Positions 22,901-32,531 of a stretch of 64,000 bases of DNA are shown here, piece after piece. The notes beneath the pieces are model-generated. The model searched no databases and had not been told where the DNA came from. It was given only the letters and a program-made list of their open reading frames with translations. The stretch spans positions 44,524,490 through 44,588,489 of the forward strand of contig NC_090709.1 in NCBI RefSeq assembly GCF_040954835.1. The letters run 5' to 3'. The position numbers were made by a program, and so were the translations under genes. Position 1 is the first letter of the stretch; each line of letters begins with the position of its first letter. The DNA comes from Lepisosteus oculatus. Its lineage: Eukaryota; Chordata; Actinopteri; Semionotiformes; Lepisosteidae.

Positions 22901-25440
22901 TCAGAAATATTCCTCGACTACGCCCTATGTTATCACTAACTGTGGCTGAAAAGTGTTGTCTAATCTTGAATCGACTACTGTAACGCTCTACTCTCTGGGG
23001 TTTCTAAATCACCATTGAAGAAACTCCAGTATGTCCACAATTCGGCAGCCAGAATCCTAACCAGGTCTAGTGCAAGTGTTCACATTACTCTTATCCTGGA
23101 GTCCTTGCACTGGTTTCCTGTCAAGTTTCCTGTCGACTTAACAATCCTCCTGCTCACCTATAAGGCTCTCCATGGCTCGGTACCTGTCTGAGTTATCACC
23201 CTACTCCTCACCTCACAACCTTCGCTCTTCTAATTCTGGTCTCCTTACTGTCCCCCAAGCCCGTCTACATTGTATGGGTGACATGGCCTTCACCTGTTAT
23301 CCCCCCAAGCTCTGGAACTCTCTCCCTAAGGATATCGGAGAGTCACCTTCTATAAACTCCTTCAAATCCAGACTCAAAACCTTCTTCTTCAGAAGAGCCT
23401 TTATTTAACTGTTCTTTACCCCTCTGCTCCTACTGTACTTAGTACCACCATCTACTGTCTCCTCTAACTGTGTATTCTCATCGTGCTTATATTGTGTATT
23501 TTTTGTTGTTGTCATTCTATAAAACGCTTTGAGAAGCCACCTTTAAAGGTGCTATATAAAATAGTTTTTTTATTATTATTATTATAAAGGTCTTGTTTTC
23601 TTGTCCTGTGTTTACAGGCTCAGAGGCCAGTACTCTCTCTGAAGCTGGGGAAAGGGCTCCTCTTGAACAGCAGCACAGTGAGGAGGAGTGGGGCTCCAGT
23701 CTGATGCAGGAGACAGTGCTCACTGCCGCACAAGAGAAAGAGAAACTCAGGGAGCAGCACACCGAGAGCAGACAGAGTGTCAAGGATCTGGACTCTGTAC
23801 CCACAATGAAGACAGACCCTGAGAGTGAGACTCCTGGGCTCTTAGTATGTGATGATTTTACAGAGATGAATAATCTGGACTCAAACAATATTACACAAGG
23901 TTGTAATGAACTGGGCTGTGTCTCTGTACAAGAGCACAGTGGAGAACTGGATGTCTTTAATCTTACAGAGCAGGACATGGAGCCCCAGTTGATTGACTGT
24001 GCAGAGCAGCAGACTGATGTACCTGGTGAAGAGAACAGTGTTGAGATACAGCACCGAGAGGAGAGTCAGTACAGGGAGGAGCAACAGCAGCTCCTACAGG
24101 GCTTGATAATTAGGCCTTGTTCTGTTCAAGTGGAGAGACTGTCATTGCACAGTCTCAAACAATCATATGATCCCTTAGCATCTGATGACTTTACACACGG
24201 GTTTAATAATCTGGTTACTGAAAAAATCGTTGAAAGTTTTAATGAACTGGAGAGTGTGTCTGTTCTTGGGCAAAGAGAGGAACAACTGAATGAACTGGAT
24301 GGTTTAAGTCTCAGAGAGCTGGAGATGGAGTCCCAGATGATTCACACTGCTGAGCAGCACACTGAGGGATGTAATGAAGAAAACAAATCTCACTTTTATC
24401 ACACAGAGCAAGACCATTCCATGGAGCATTTGCAGAATAAGAGACCCCAGCACGATCAGAGGATGAGGAAGAATCACTCAAGGCCTTGCTCAGATGGAGT
24501 GGACAAACTGCCATTATGGCACAGGGAGGAGCAGCGTTTCTGTCAGTCTAGCATTTCAAAACCCTATCAGCACCTTCACACAGGAGAGAGACCGTTCAGC
24601 TGCAGTCAGTGTGGGAAGAGTTTTAGTAAGTCAAGTCACTTAACAAGGCATCAGCACATTCACACAGGAGAGAGACCTTTCAGCTGTAGTCAGTGTGGAA
24701 AGAGTTTTAGTCAATCACACATCTTAAAACGACATCACCGCATTCACACAGGAGAGAGACCATTCAGCTGCAGTCAGTGTGGGACGAGTTTTAGTCGGTC
24801 AGATGACTTAAAAACCCACCAGCACATTCACACAGGAGAGAGACCTTTCAGCTGCAGTCAGTGTGGGAAGAGTTTTAGTCGGTCAGGTGACTTAAAAACC
24901 CACCAGCACATTCACACAGGAGAGAGACCGCTCAGCTGCAGTCAGTGTGGGAAGAGTTTTAGTAAGTCAAGTCACTTAAAAACCCACCTGCGCATTCACA
25001 CAGGAGAGAGACCGTTCAGCTGCAGTCAGTGTGGGAAGAGCTTTAGTCGGAAAAACCACTTACAATCACACCAGTGGATTCACACAGGAGAGAGACCATT
25101 CAGCTGCAGTCTGTGTGGGAAGAGTTTTAGTCAGTCAAGTAGCTTAATATCCCACCAGCGCATTCACACAGGAGAGAGACCGTTCATCTGCAGTCAGTGT
25201 GGGAAGAGTTTTAGTCAGTCAAGTAGCTTAATATCCCACCAGCGCATTCACACAGGAGAGAGACCATTCAGCTGCAGTCAGTGTGGGAAGAGTTTTAGTC
25301 AGTCAAGTAGCTTAATAACCCACCAGCGCATTCACACAGGAGAGAGACCGTTCAGCTGCAGTCAGTGTCAGAAGAGTTTTAGTCGGTCAAGTGACTTAAA
25401 AATCCACCAGCGCATTCACACAGGAGAGAGACCACTGTAG
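13363..25440 (+). CDS. C2H2 zinc-finger protein, two exons, 10 fingers
   Basis: Two exons (13363-13942 and 23618-25440) join as phase 1 to phase 1, giving 2,403 nt and 800 residues. The protein is probably a nuclear DNA-binding regulator. Exon 1 has no KRAB or BTB box that I recognise; it has a charged, coiled-coil-prone domain. Exon 2 starts with ~320 acidic, Ser/Glu-rich residues holding two related modules (DDFTEMNNL... and [10 protein letters not shown]...), then ten tandem fingers with HTGERP linkers from about residue 520 to 795. Helix residues (-1,2,3,6) by finger: KSHR, QHIR, RDDT, RGDT, KSHT, RNHS, QSSS, QSSS, QSST, RSDI. Fingers 7 and 8 have identical contact residues. The stop codon comes from an LTR insertion, so more fingers may once have followed. 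Another small exon in the 9.7-kb intron cannot be excluded. Confidence 0.8.
14285..14835. repeat. ~60-bp minisatellite, array 1
   Basis: About eight units built on GTGCAGTGTTAATGTACTGG - AGTGTCCAGTCAGTGTGTCT - GTATTAACCCCTCTCTCTCA, with variable CT-run length. The same unit recurs at 20335-20745. Confidence 0.9.
15235..15425. repeat. Foldback repeat copy 1
   Basis: AAGTAAAAGGTTTATTCC on the left and GGAATAAACCTCTACTTGTT on the right are inverted copies. The centre carries GAAGAAGGCTCCACAGCCGA. The right end reads GCAGCCTACGCATGCTGACG...CCACCTGAAC. Related copies lie at 45830-46015 and 46078-46290, with partial ones near 33165 and 38130. It looks like a non-autonomous DNA element with long terminal inverted repeats. 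Confidence 0.65.
15426..16540. other. Intron DNA without recognised feature
   Basis: AT-rich, with no exon, RNA or repeat that I can support. Confidence 0.4.
16541..17740 (-). pseudogene. Decayed transposon-like gene, minus strand
   Basis: The frame at 16836-17340 reads [20 protein letters not shown], then a Cys/Asp-rich stretch, [20 protein letters not shown], and [20 protein letters not shown]. This resembles the C-terminal part of large uncharacterised transposon-derived proteins of fish. It begins at a possible acceptor (CACTTAG|AAC). The likely continuation ([20 protein letters not shown] at 16549-16812) is in another frame, so it is broken. A further minus-strand stretch with [18 protein letters not shown] (17490-17690) may be an upstream exon. 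The superfamily is not certain. Confidence 0.4.
17741..18519. other. Intron DNA without recognised feature
   Basis: Short frames only; no domain, splice context or repeat identified. Confidence 0.4.
18520..18600 (-). mobile_element. 3' tail of a 5S-type SINE
   Basis: TAGTGCTTCTCTGGAAACCC and GCTCTACAGGTAATGGGGAC are the reverse complement of the tail at 40130-40195, and match 29665-29730. Only the tail is present. Confidence 0.55.
18601..20334. other. Intron DNA, no supported gene
   Basis: A 127-codon frame at 19094-19477 has no recognisable domain and is treated as chance. The rest is AT-rich. Confidence 0.4.
20335..20745. repeat. ~60-bp minisatellite, array 2
   Basis: About seven units of the same sequence and orientation as the array at 14285-14835 (GCAGTGTTAATGTACTG(G/T/C)AG... 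TGTCTGTATTAACCCC). Confidence 0.9.
21003..22629 (+). mobile_element. Tc1-like transposon, second copy
   Basis: It starts CAGTGCCTTGCG and ends CGCAAGGCACTG, flanked by TA at 21001-21002 and 22630-22631. It is the same family as the copy at 4084-5713, in the opposite orientation, and inserted in an L2 fragment. Terminal repeats are ~220-230 bp. Confidence 0.95.
21391..22410 (+). pseudogene. Tc1 transposase with one nonsense codon
   Basis: Co-linear over all 339 codons with the intact copy, but codon 155 is TAA (21853-21855), three codons after the first catalytic Asp (WSDET). The frame resumes unbroken to the normal end KGGSTKY. The other two catalytic residues (QQDND, NPIEN) are retained. 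The linker reads PGRPSK here. No full transposase can be made without readthrough, yet the ends look intact. Confidence 0.93.
23618..25440 (+). CDS. Zinc-finger gene, last exon
   Basis: The exon begins after GTGTTTACAG with phase 1, giving [16 protein letters not shown]. The acidic spacer (to about 24590) includes [20 protein letters not shown]. Ten fingers of the form [21 protein letters not shown] follow with invariant HTGERPF linkers; finger 10 has CSQCQKSF. The last linker HTGERP is followed by Leu and TAG. The T and G before the TAG, and the TAG itself, belong to the TGTAGCGG start of an LTR at 25436. Confidence 0.9.
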
Positions 25441-26275
25441 CGGCAAGGTTTATTAAAATACAGGAATTAAGTTTGCTGCTCCCTTGCCAGTCTCTCTCCC
25501 TCATCTCCAGTGGTGCTTGATACAGAGAGGTCATTCCATTTGGTTCACATTTAAGGTGTTTTTGTAGCTGATAGAGTGTCCTGATAAGGAACAACTCCCA
25601 AAGCTGAGACACATCAGCCACCCTAATGAATGGTCATCTCTGGTGCCTCACTGTCTGGGAGATTCCAAGGGAGAGTCTCATCCCAAGTGGTTTACAACCC
25701 CAAGGTCAGAGTTCATGGCTACTCATCCTCACACGGGGCACCAATAAATGTAGGCAACCATTGAGTGACCGTAGTTCTCCAGGTAAAACTCCAGGTCCTC
25801 CTGGACAACCTCAGACTCAGCTCAGACAGTCACGTAACGGCCAGTGTGTCCCAGTGCCAGGACTTTTCCTTGTTCTAAGAGTTGAGAATGGAGGTTCCAG
25901 CGTGTAACCAAAGGATCCACCCGAGGTTAGCCCAGCAGCAAGCCTCGTGAACCCACCGCGAACGCTCACCTGATCAACGAGTGAACTACGGTCGGAACTG
26001 TGGACAGCTGTATATCAGTATTCAGAACTCGCGCTACATCGGGAACGAAACGGTCTTCTTCCTGTCTAAAGATTGTGACTTTTCTGTGTGCCAACACTAA
26101 CTAGCCAGTCTTCAGAGAGCATCAGCAGCGCACCGCAGCAGAAATCTCTCCCTCCTTCTCCTTCTCTCAGGTCGAACCAGCACTGCCTTGCACCGGGCCA
26201 CAGAGCGCCGATTGGACACGGCAACAGCCTGCCACTGCTTCTTTGTGTCTGCGGGAGATCTGAATCCTACCTCTA
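25436..26275 (+). mobile_element. Solo LTR (family A), 3'-truncated
   Basis: TGTAGCGGCAAGG at its start corresponds to TGTAGCGGCGAAG at 2914. Further on, AACGGCCAGTGTGTCC, AACTGTGGACAGCTG, GCCAACACTAACTAGCC and GGAGATCTGAATCC follow the order of the 5'/3' LTRs at 2914 and 9101. Homology stops near 26275, before the R/U5-like end. It is a diverged subfamily relative to the 2.9-kb element. Confidence 0.75.
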
Positions 26276-26929
26276 ACCATATATGTATAATAGTCCTCTA
26301 AAGTTAACCGGAACTCCAACCATATATGTATAATAGTCCTCTAAGTTTATCCGTATACTAGAACTCCAACCATTTATGTATAATGAACATCTAATCACAG
26401 ACGTATAACGATAGACGTATATTAGAATTGTAGTACTGTAATCCTTATATTTTAAAAGACTATTTTGCAGTTTTACACCTTGCACATTCAGTAGTTAACA
26501 CATAGGTATCTATAAGCTCAATTCTGTGGATATGTTAACTTGATCAGAGTAAAAATGTAATGTAAAAACATTTTAAAAATCAACAAGCAATACCTTGACA
26601 AGACTGTGAACACACTTTCTCTGACATCACTGCCGCCTACTCTCCGAAGTTGGTTTATCTGGAAATAATATTATATTAGAAATAATGTTAGAAGCTACTA
26701 GATCTTCATTAATTAACTAATGAGACATACCCATTTACACATTCAATGGAACAAACACATTTTCACATATTAACAGCTTTTTTGCAGTATTTTCTCAGTC
26801 TATAAATACAAAGTGACCATTTTTCAAAGTAAAAAAAAAATTGTAGTAACTTTTTAGAACATGAAAACACTTTATTTTGCAATTAAAGGATAAGCAATAT
26901 TATACATTAAAAACAGTAAGATCCATCAG
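26276..26929. other. AT-rich DNA with a short tandem repeat
   Basis: 26271-26400 holds three imperfect copies of AACTCCAACCATATATGTAT followed by AATAGTCCTCTAA. Nothing else is recognised. Confidence 0.5.
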
Positions 26930-27623
26930 GATTGCAAGCAGCTCAAACTCGGTCTCCCGGACAGTTGGCTGGAGAAGCTCTGTTCACAAGATGGGGCAGC
27001 AGGCCCGGCTTGGCTGGAGCTGTGGGTGAGACGTGCCCAGATCCGAGCTGGCATGGATCTGGGCACGTCTGAGGCTGCCTTTCCTGCCCCAGAGATGCGA
27101 ACAGCTGGACTTCTTCATCCGTCACAACTGTGTTTTCCCCAAGATGGTGCTGCAGTGCTTCCATGCTGGGGAGGACTTCTTCTGCCTGGTGTGCGTGCAG
27201 TGGACGGAGGGGCTGCTGCACCTCTTTGTTAGTTGTGATGGATTGAAGGATTTGAGGGTGTACTTGACAGCCCTGCTGGATGGCCTGTTTCGCTCTGTTC
27301 GAGGAGCTGTTCTTGACGGGGTACCCTGGAAAGAGCTGTTCCTCTTTGGATACCGCGGGTCTGAGGAGGGGGTTAATGCCATTTTAGCGAACCTCCTCCT
27401 CAGCCTAGCGAGGGCAGTTGTCTGGGAGAGGGGGAACCTGGTGATGTACAATAGCCTGAAGCCAGACCTTGTCAGGCTGTACATCGCCAGGGTGAAGGAC
27501 TGCTTCTCTCTCAGCCTGGCCTACTGCAGGGCTGAGAGGCGGATGGACGACTTTTGCAGGATCTTCTTAAAAAATAACATCTTTGTGGAACTGCGAGAGG
27601 AAGATCTGTACTTCAGGCTCTGA
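26930..27623 (+). mobile_element. L1/Tx1-type LINE C-terminal fragment
   Basis: The 27033-27623 frame (MPRSELAWIWARLRLPFLPQ...) includes CFHAGEDFFCLVCVQWTEGL, then HLFVSCDGL, a zinc-knuckle-like C..C..H..C pattern, then a helical tail rich in L and R ending at TGA 27621. This is the organisation of C-termini of Tx1/L1-type ORF2 proteins. No upstream reverse-transcriptase part is present. A perfect 16-bp inverted repeat lies at 27029-27070. Confidence 0.55.
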
Positions 27624-27827
27624 GGTGGGGGTGTCTCCTAATAGAGAAAGATAAGATCAGAATATATTTTATGTTTGTGGTTTAGGGTTGTTTTATTTTG
27701 TTTTCTTGTGCCTTAATTAGCTTATTTTTTTCTTGAACTATGTTTTATATACAGATTGGATTGGTGTTGTAATTGTCAATTTCTTATTTTCTTTTTGTTT
27801 TTAAACCATTTAAATACTTTATTGCAT

Positions 27828-27911
27828 TATTGATAAATGAAAGATAAAAAAGGCGTTGCGTTTAGGTTGCAGTTTCCCCTGGCGACATTTGTTCAAATCT
27901 CACTTCCGACA
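27828..27911 (+). pseudogene. tRNA-Leu(TAG)-like relic
   Basis: AAGGCGTTGCGTTTAGGTTG...CAG: anticodon loop TTTAGGT (TAG) in a TTGCG/TGCAG stem, variable arm, GTTCAAATC T-loop and the tRNA-Leu end CACTTCCGACA. The 5' third is AT-rich and decayed. Confidence 0.6.
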
Positions 27912-28204
27912 AAGAGCCTCTCTCGTTAGAATAGAAACGACAGAACTTCTAAGTAGAAAACATTTTCACATCTCACATTTCATGTGTTTAATGTTAAGTG
28001 TCTTAGTGGTTGCCTAGGTGAATGATGGCTCTTCTCCCTTGCAGGGTGACGTTAAACTTCTTCAGAGGAGTCTCCCACGTACACCTTTTCTTCATCAAGA
28101 GCCGAAGCAACAGAGACAGACTTCAAACTCAAATGAATTACTCCTTGAGTGTTTATGACAGTCTTTAAAAAGATGAGAGCAGGCGAAACCGTCTTTGGAA
28201 ATGA

Positions 28205-28277
28205 GCAAATTTAGTTCGTACAGTGCTGAGTACCCCCGTTTGTTGCGCGGGAGACCGGGGTACGTTTCTGTGACAGG
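28205..28277 (+). pseudogene. tRNA-Asp-like relic with GTT loop
   Basis: GTGCTGAGTACCCCCGTTTG then TTGCGCGGGAGACCGGGGTA matches tRNA-Asp, but the loop TTGTTGC gives anticodon GTT (Asn) where GTC is expected. The T-loop and acceptor are decayed. Confidence 0.6.
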
Positions 28278-28313
28278 GCGCTGGTTTAATTTTTTTAATT
28301 GTTTGAATCAAAT

Positions 28314-28392
28314 CTGAATGGCCAAGTGGTTAAGGTGTTGGACTTTAAATCCAATGGACAAATGTTAATGTTTAAACCCCCCTCCAGGTAGA
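28314..28392 (+). pseudogene. Ser/Leu-type tRNA relic with TTA loop
   Basis: GAATGGCCAAGTGGTTAAGG, then a TTGGA/TCCAA stem around CTTTAAA, so the anticodon position reads TTA (UAA-reading). The body resembles class II tRNA-Ser. The T-arm (TGTTTAAAC) is degenerate, so a functional suppressor is unlikely. Confidence 0.5.
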
Positions 28393-28845
28393 CTCTTATA
28401 AATATTCTGAAGTGATAGAATAGTTTGAAGATTTACACTCTATTTAAATGTCAATTTATTAAATTTCAGTTCTCCCCGGGATAACTGAACTCTCACAATC
28501 GCATACTGAAGGCTTTACATGCAGTAGCTATGTTGCAGTTTCTAATAAAGATGGAATTAAACTGTTTGTTTTGTGTCTCCCTGATCCACTTCTTGATCCA
28601 AATGAAATGTTTAATATGATCCCTCGAGAAAAAAAAAAGTCCTTGAGTCATTTTCCACCTGGAATGATTGATGCCCCATCAAACCTTTTGTAATATCCCC
28701 GGAAGTTTATAAAGTAGAATCCTGGTTTGTGGCTTAAATTCAAGATAAACAAGACTAAGGAAACGAGTTGGAAACTTGATGTCGAACTGGGATTTAAATC
28801 ACTTCACTTTTGGGCAGTATGTGCCAGAGAGAAGCTCTTGACATC

Positions 28846-28931
28846 CCTTTGATAGCTCAGTTGGTAGAGCAGAGGACTAGTGGAAACAGTGGGGAATCCT
28901 TAGGTTGCTGGTTTGATTCCGGCTTGAAGGA
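28846..28931 (+). pseudogene. tRNA-Tyr-like relic with intron-like insert
   Basis: CCTTTGATAGCTCAGTTGGT, GGTTGCTGGTTTGATTCCGG and CTTGAAGGA follow vertebrate tRNA-Tyr closely, with a fully paired acceptor if G-T pairs are allowed. An insert sits where tRNA-Tyr genes carry their intron. The anticodon bases are damaged: GGACT is followed directly by AG, so the GT of GTA is missing. Best preserved of the group, but without a readable anticodon. Confidence 0.7.
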
Positions 28932-29639
28932 AGGTGCTTTTTGTGTACTTTAATCAAAGAGTTAAAATAGTGAATCTTTTTCATTCAGACTTCGATCAAA
29001 AGCTCAATAAACGACGAAGCAGAGGCTCTTGTTCCGAATTCAGCTCACGTCTGATTGTCTTGTTTTGGCCAAGATCTGATCTTTGAATTCAGGGACTACT
29101 CTGTCGGCTTTGTAATTCAAAAGTAGATACAAATGTCATGTTTTTCGTAGATATTAAGGTGTTCTCTGTTTTCAAAGGATAGGTACTTAATAGGCTTTAT
29201 GATTTGGTTTTGATTTTGAATCATTATATTATTAAGTTTGTGCTTCCTGTGTTTTTATCATATCATGAACTTATTTTTTACACAAATGCTTACAAAGGCA
29301 AACACTGCACACATCTGTTTATACTAGTGGTGAACTGTACATTTTTAGTACAAGCTACTACTGCACTTTTGGGAGTATTAACAGGTTCGATATAAGTGGC
29401 AAAAATATAATATTCTGACCCTGAAAGGCATTATACTCACTGAACTGAGAGCGTGTGACTGTGTACAGGCTTACAATTCATGAATATCAATGGTCAGACG
29501 CTTACAATGAGTGATGTTCGTGTTTTATATTATTTAGGAAATTTAAAAAAATCATTTTCAAACCTACAGCTTGAATGAATTTTTTTTAAATAAAAAAAAG
29601 ATTTTGTCTCTTTCTTGTAACTGTGCTAAAACAATTCAG

Positions 29640-29760
29640 ATAATAATAATAATAATAATTGCTAACACTTATATAGTGCTTTTTCTGGACACTCCACTCA
29701 AAGCGCTTTACAGGTAATGGGGACTCCCCTCCACCACCGCCAATGTGCAGCATCCACCTG
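29640..29760 (-). mobile_element. 5S-type SINE tail with (AAT)n
   Basis: TAGTGCTTTTTCTGGACACT and CAAAGCGCTTTACAGGTAAT, then GGGGACTCCCCTCCACC, is the reverse complement of the SINE tail at 40.1 kb. The AAT run at 29640 is its 3' end. Confidence 0.6.
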
Positions 29761-30586
29761 ATACATCAGAATACATATACAGAATACAGATACATCAGAA
29801 TAGTTAGTACGTGAAGGTCACTGGTTTATATCCAGTTACGTGTATTGGGATTGAAAATACACTTTTACATGGACTTTATTGGGTTTTAGGAATCAGGAAA
29901 TTTATTTTTGCACATCTTCGACTACGATCAGGAATAACTTAGTGTTTTCAGTGTGTTGATTGTTTCTGCCTGTGATCTCGGAATCTATTACTTGTGCCTT
30001 TACATGTACAGTAGAAACCTGGTTCGTGACTTAAATTCAAGGTAAACAAGACTAAGGAAATGAGTTGGAAACTTGTCCATTATATAAATGAACAGCACCT
30101 GAAAGCAAACGTTGGGTCTGGTTTCCTTTCTCTCCAGCATGAAATAGCAATCATTACAAATAGCACCAGCTAATGTCCAATAGGGTTAGTCATTTTAATT
30201 AACATGACTATACTGTAAGGTCCTGGTACATGGGAGTGGATTTCATCCACAATTAAAAAAGGGCAAATTATATTTACAGGCTTCAGACACTTTTTAATAC
30301 AAAAGTGACCTAAAACTCCCTAACTTTCAAGTTTCCTTGAACCTGTGATAAAAAGGGGTCTGAAACTTCCATTCTGTTATGTAACTGTCTCTAAAGTCGG
30401 ACGTGGTGTTTCGCGGATGTGCAGTGTGCCTTTTCTCTTGTCGTGTTCGAGATAATTCGCTCCTGACTGCATGTTCTGTACTGCTCTGTTATTTCGTTCA
30501 AATTACCTATGTGGTGTACAGATAAAACTCAACTGCCTGGTGTATTTTCCTGGTTCAGCACCAACAGAACCAGAAAACACATCAGG
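29761..30586. other. Unassigned DNA; one weak tRNA-like T-arm
   Basis: GAAGGTCACTGGTTTATATCC at 29813-29833 could be the 3' half of another decayed tRNA, but no D- or anticodon arm is clear. No gene seen. Confidence 0.3.
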
Positions 30587-30658
30587 TGACTTTGATATGA
30601 TTTGAACATACAACCTTCTGAAGGGGAGTCAGACACGTTACCGTTGTGCCACAAGGTC
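30587..30658 (-). pseudogene. tRNA-Trp-like relic with CCC loop
   Basis: Minus strand: GACCTTGTGGCACAACGGTA, a TCTGA/TCAGA stem, AAGGTTGTATGTTCAAATCA and ...AAAGTCA match tRNA-Trp over 72 nt. The loop is CTCCCCT, placing CCC (Gly) at the anticodon in place of CCA. Pairing in the arms is otherwise good. Confidence 0.7.
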
Positions 30659-31092
30659 ACTCCTGCTGAGTGATTTTAATTCCCCCAAGGAGAAAAATCA
30701 GCATCCCTGAATTTATTTTTTATTCTCTCCTGTGAGGAGCACCGCTCTTCCGAAGGGGTTCTCTTCTTCCCAGATCACAGATTATTCTTCCTGTACATCT
30801 CTTACACATAGACCAGACACACCATCTCCATTAACATCTTCACTATATCTATAGATCTGACCCGCTACAGCCCCGATATTCCTGGACAGGATATTTACCA
30901 CCAGCCTCATGAAATTCTCTTGCGAGGATATAGACATAAGAATATTTGTGTTTGGTTAAAAAAAATGGTGTAAATGGCTGTAAAAACATTCACAGTGTAT
31001 TTTATACACAAAGTAAGTGTTTTCGTAACTCTGAGATGTTTCGTGAAAATGTTACTGGCGTGCCAAAATCGTTTTTGAACTTCAAGCTAACT

Positions 31093-31180
31093 TCCCCGCA
31101 TTGTAGCGCAATTGGTCAGTGTGCAGCGCTTATACAGTGGTGTTCTGCAGAGGTTGTGAGTTTGATCATCACCTGGAGCA
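31093..31180 (+). pseudogene. tRNA-Ile(TAT)-like relic with insert
   Basis: TAGCGCAATTGGTCAGTGTG, CTTATA at the anticodon loop followed by an intron-like insert, and GAGGTTGTGAGTTTGATC...ACCTGGAGCA follow the intron-containing tRNA-Ile(UAU) gene. The 5' acceptor strand no longer pairs. Confidence 0.6.
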
Positions 31181-31980
31181 GTCTCCATTTTCAGCTGCAG
31201 AAACTTTCTTTAATTTAAGTCGGTTCTTGTGTTACTTTTTCCGATCGATGGAGCTGTATTAATGCAGGCACACCTGCTTCCACGTCAAGTTTATCGTTGC
31301 TCACAAACCAACACACTGCAGACACCTCTGATATTGTCACTGCTTTTGGGCCACATGTTCCTCCTGTCAGCCTACCATGATCATACACCTATAGAAATAT
31401 TTCTGCTATAGTACAGGAGTGAACAAACGAAACAAAAGCACACCAAGTTTAAAAAGGTCTGAAATTCCTCATATTTGAGCCAGCACTAAAATATTTCATT
31501 CGGGTTCACCCAATACATCAGTATTTGCAGGGGAATGCTGTCACACATGAAATCTTATTTGGTTCTGAAGTTTGAGAGGTATATTACAAAACGAGTGGGT
31601 GAATAGAAAATGAAACAGGGGTCACTTCGTAGGCTTAAAAGAAATCCAAGCAGCATAAAAACTCATGAATTTTAACAATGTAGAACACTCACAAATTTCA
31701 TTGTGCTGCACCTTTCTCCTGCTGCTTTTATAATTTGGTCTTTCACATTTTAATGCCTATCTTACCGAACATCTTTTCTCAATTACAGACAGCCCAAACA
31801 GTTATTAAGGCAGAAATCAAAGGCTATCTAATTTTTCCTTTCTGCTAAAGACATTGAAGTTTTTGGGAAGCATTTTCCTTGTCCATTAAGTTCTTGCTAA
31901 GCAATTTCTCCGTTTTCCTTTTATTGTGATTGTCAGCGAGTACAAGACTGGAATAATGCACGACAGGAAAAGTTTAGCTA

Positions 31981-32092
31981 TCGGGAGTGACATTTGAACT
32001 GAAGCCTCCACTTAGAGACCAGAGCACATGAGCAACATGAAAAAACAAGAGTCCTTGAGTGTGGCACTTTAGACCACTTAACCATCCTGCCA
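31981..32092 (-). pseudogene. tRNA-Leu(CAA)-like relic with insert
   Basis: Minus strand: GGCAGGATGGTTAAGTGGTC, then CACACTCAAGG (anticodon CAA), a ~30-nt insert at the usual intron site, GCTCTGGTCTCTAAGTGGAG and AGTTCAAATGTCACTCC. The order matches intron-bearing tRNA-Leu(CAA). Several arm pairs are broken. Confidence 0.6.
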
Positions 32093-32275
32093 GGCAGCAG
32101 AGGGTGGTGTGTGCACCCATTGCTTTGTCAACTAAAAATCAGGGCAGATTATGCTAGAACAACAGAAGGATTATTAAACACTACCGATAATTATTTTCCT
32201 CTTATTACAGAGATTTCTACATTGCAAGACATTTGATGACTCAGATAAAGGAATGTCATGGTAAACAAAACAGGC

Positions 32276-32342
32276 AAGGATAGGGTTCAAACCCACAAAC
32301 TTCAGTTTACAAAACCAACACCTTACCACTTGACCCCCACAC
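32276..32342 (-). pseudogene. tRNA-like relic, TGT anticodon loop
   Basis: Minus strand: GTCAAGTGGTAAGGTGTTGG, loop TTTGTAA (TGT, Thr) in a TTGGT/ACTGA stem, then GTTTGTGGGTTTGAACCC as a good T-arm. The isotype is uncertain because the body is not clearly tRNA-Thr. Confidence 0.5.
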
Positions 32343-32531
32343 CTGCAGTTCCGTATTATTTCCCATCAAGGCTATCACGTTTTTAAAATAAAAAAAATAA
32401 TCTTTGTGTACAAATTGCAATGAGGGATTAAAACAAATATGATTATTACTGTTGTTCAAATTAATTCTACTGAAATTGATTAAATCGCGTGGAGGCAACA
32501 ACAACAATATCGTGATTCTTAATAAGGAAAT

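Larger units (their letters stand above)
20950..23590 (+). mobile_element. L2-like LINE 3' part, split by Tc1
   Basis: 20964-21000 reads [13 protein letters not shown], the reverse-transcriptase YADD-type active-site box with Asn in the third position. After the Tc1 (21003-22629) the LINE continues, with several frame breaks, to [20 protein letters not shown] and [17 protein letters not shown] (23172-23408). It ends in the 3' tail AAGCCACCTTTAAAGGTGC with (ATT)n. Dead copy. Confidence 0.75.
13943..23617 (+). other. Large intron of the zinc-finger gene
   Basis: GTAAGTGC at 13943 and TTTACAG at 23611-23617 bound the proposed intron. Content: two arrays of a ~60-bp minisatellite, a foldback element, decayed transposon exons on the minus strand, an L2 fragment split by a Tc1 copy, and otherwise AT-rich DNA with no recognisable exon. 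Confidence 0.65.

Noticed and set aside
28314-28392. Working UAA suppressor tRNA
   Set aside because: Anticodon position reads TTA, but the T-arm and acceptor are too degraded to support function.
30225-30265. Possible tRNA T-arm (GTGGATGAAATCCAC)
   Set aside because: A short hairpin alone; no other tRNA parts.
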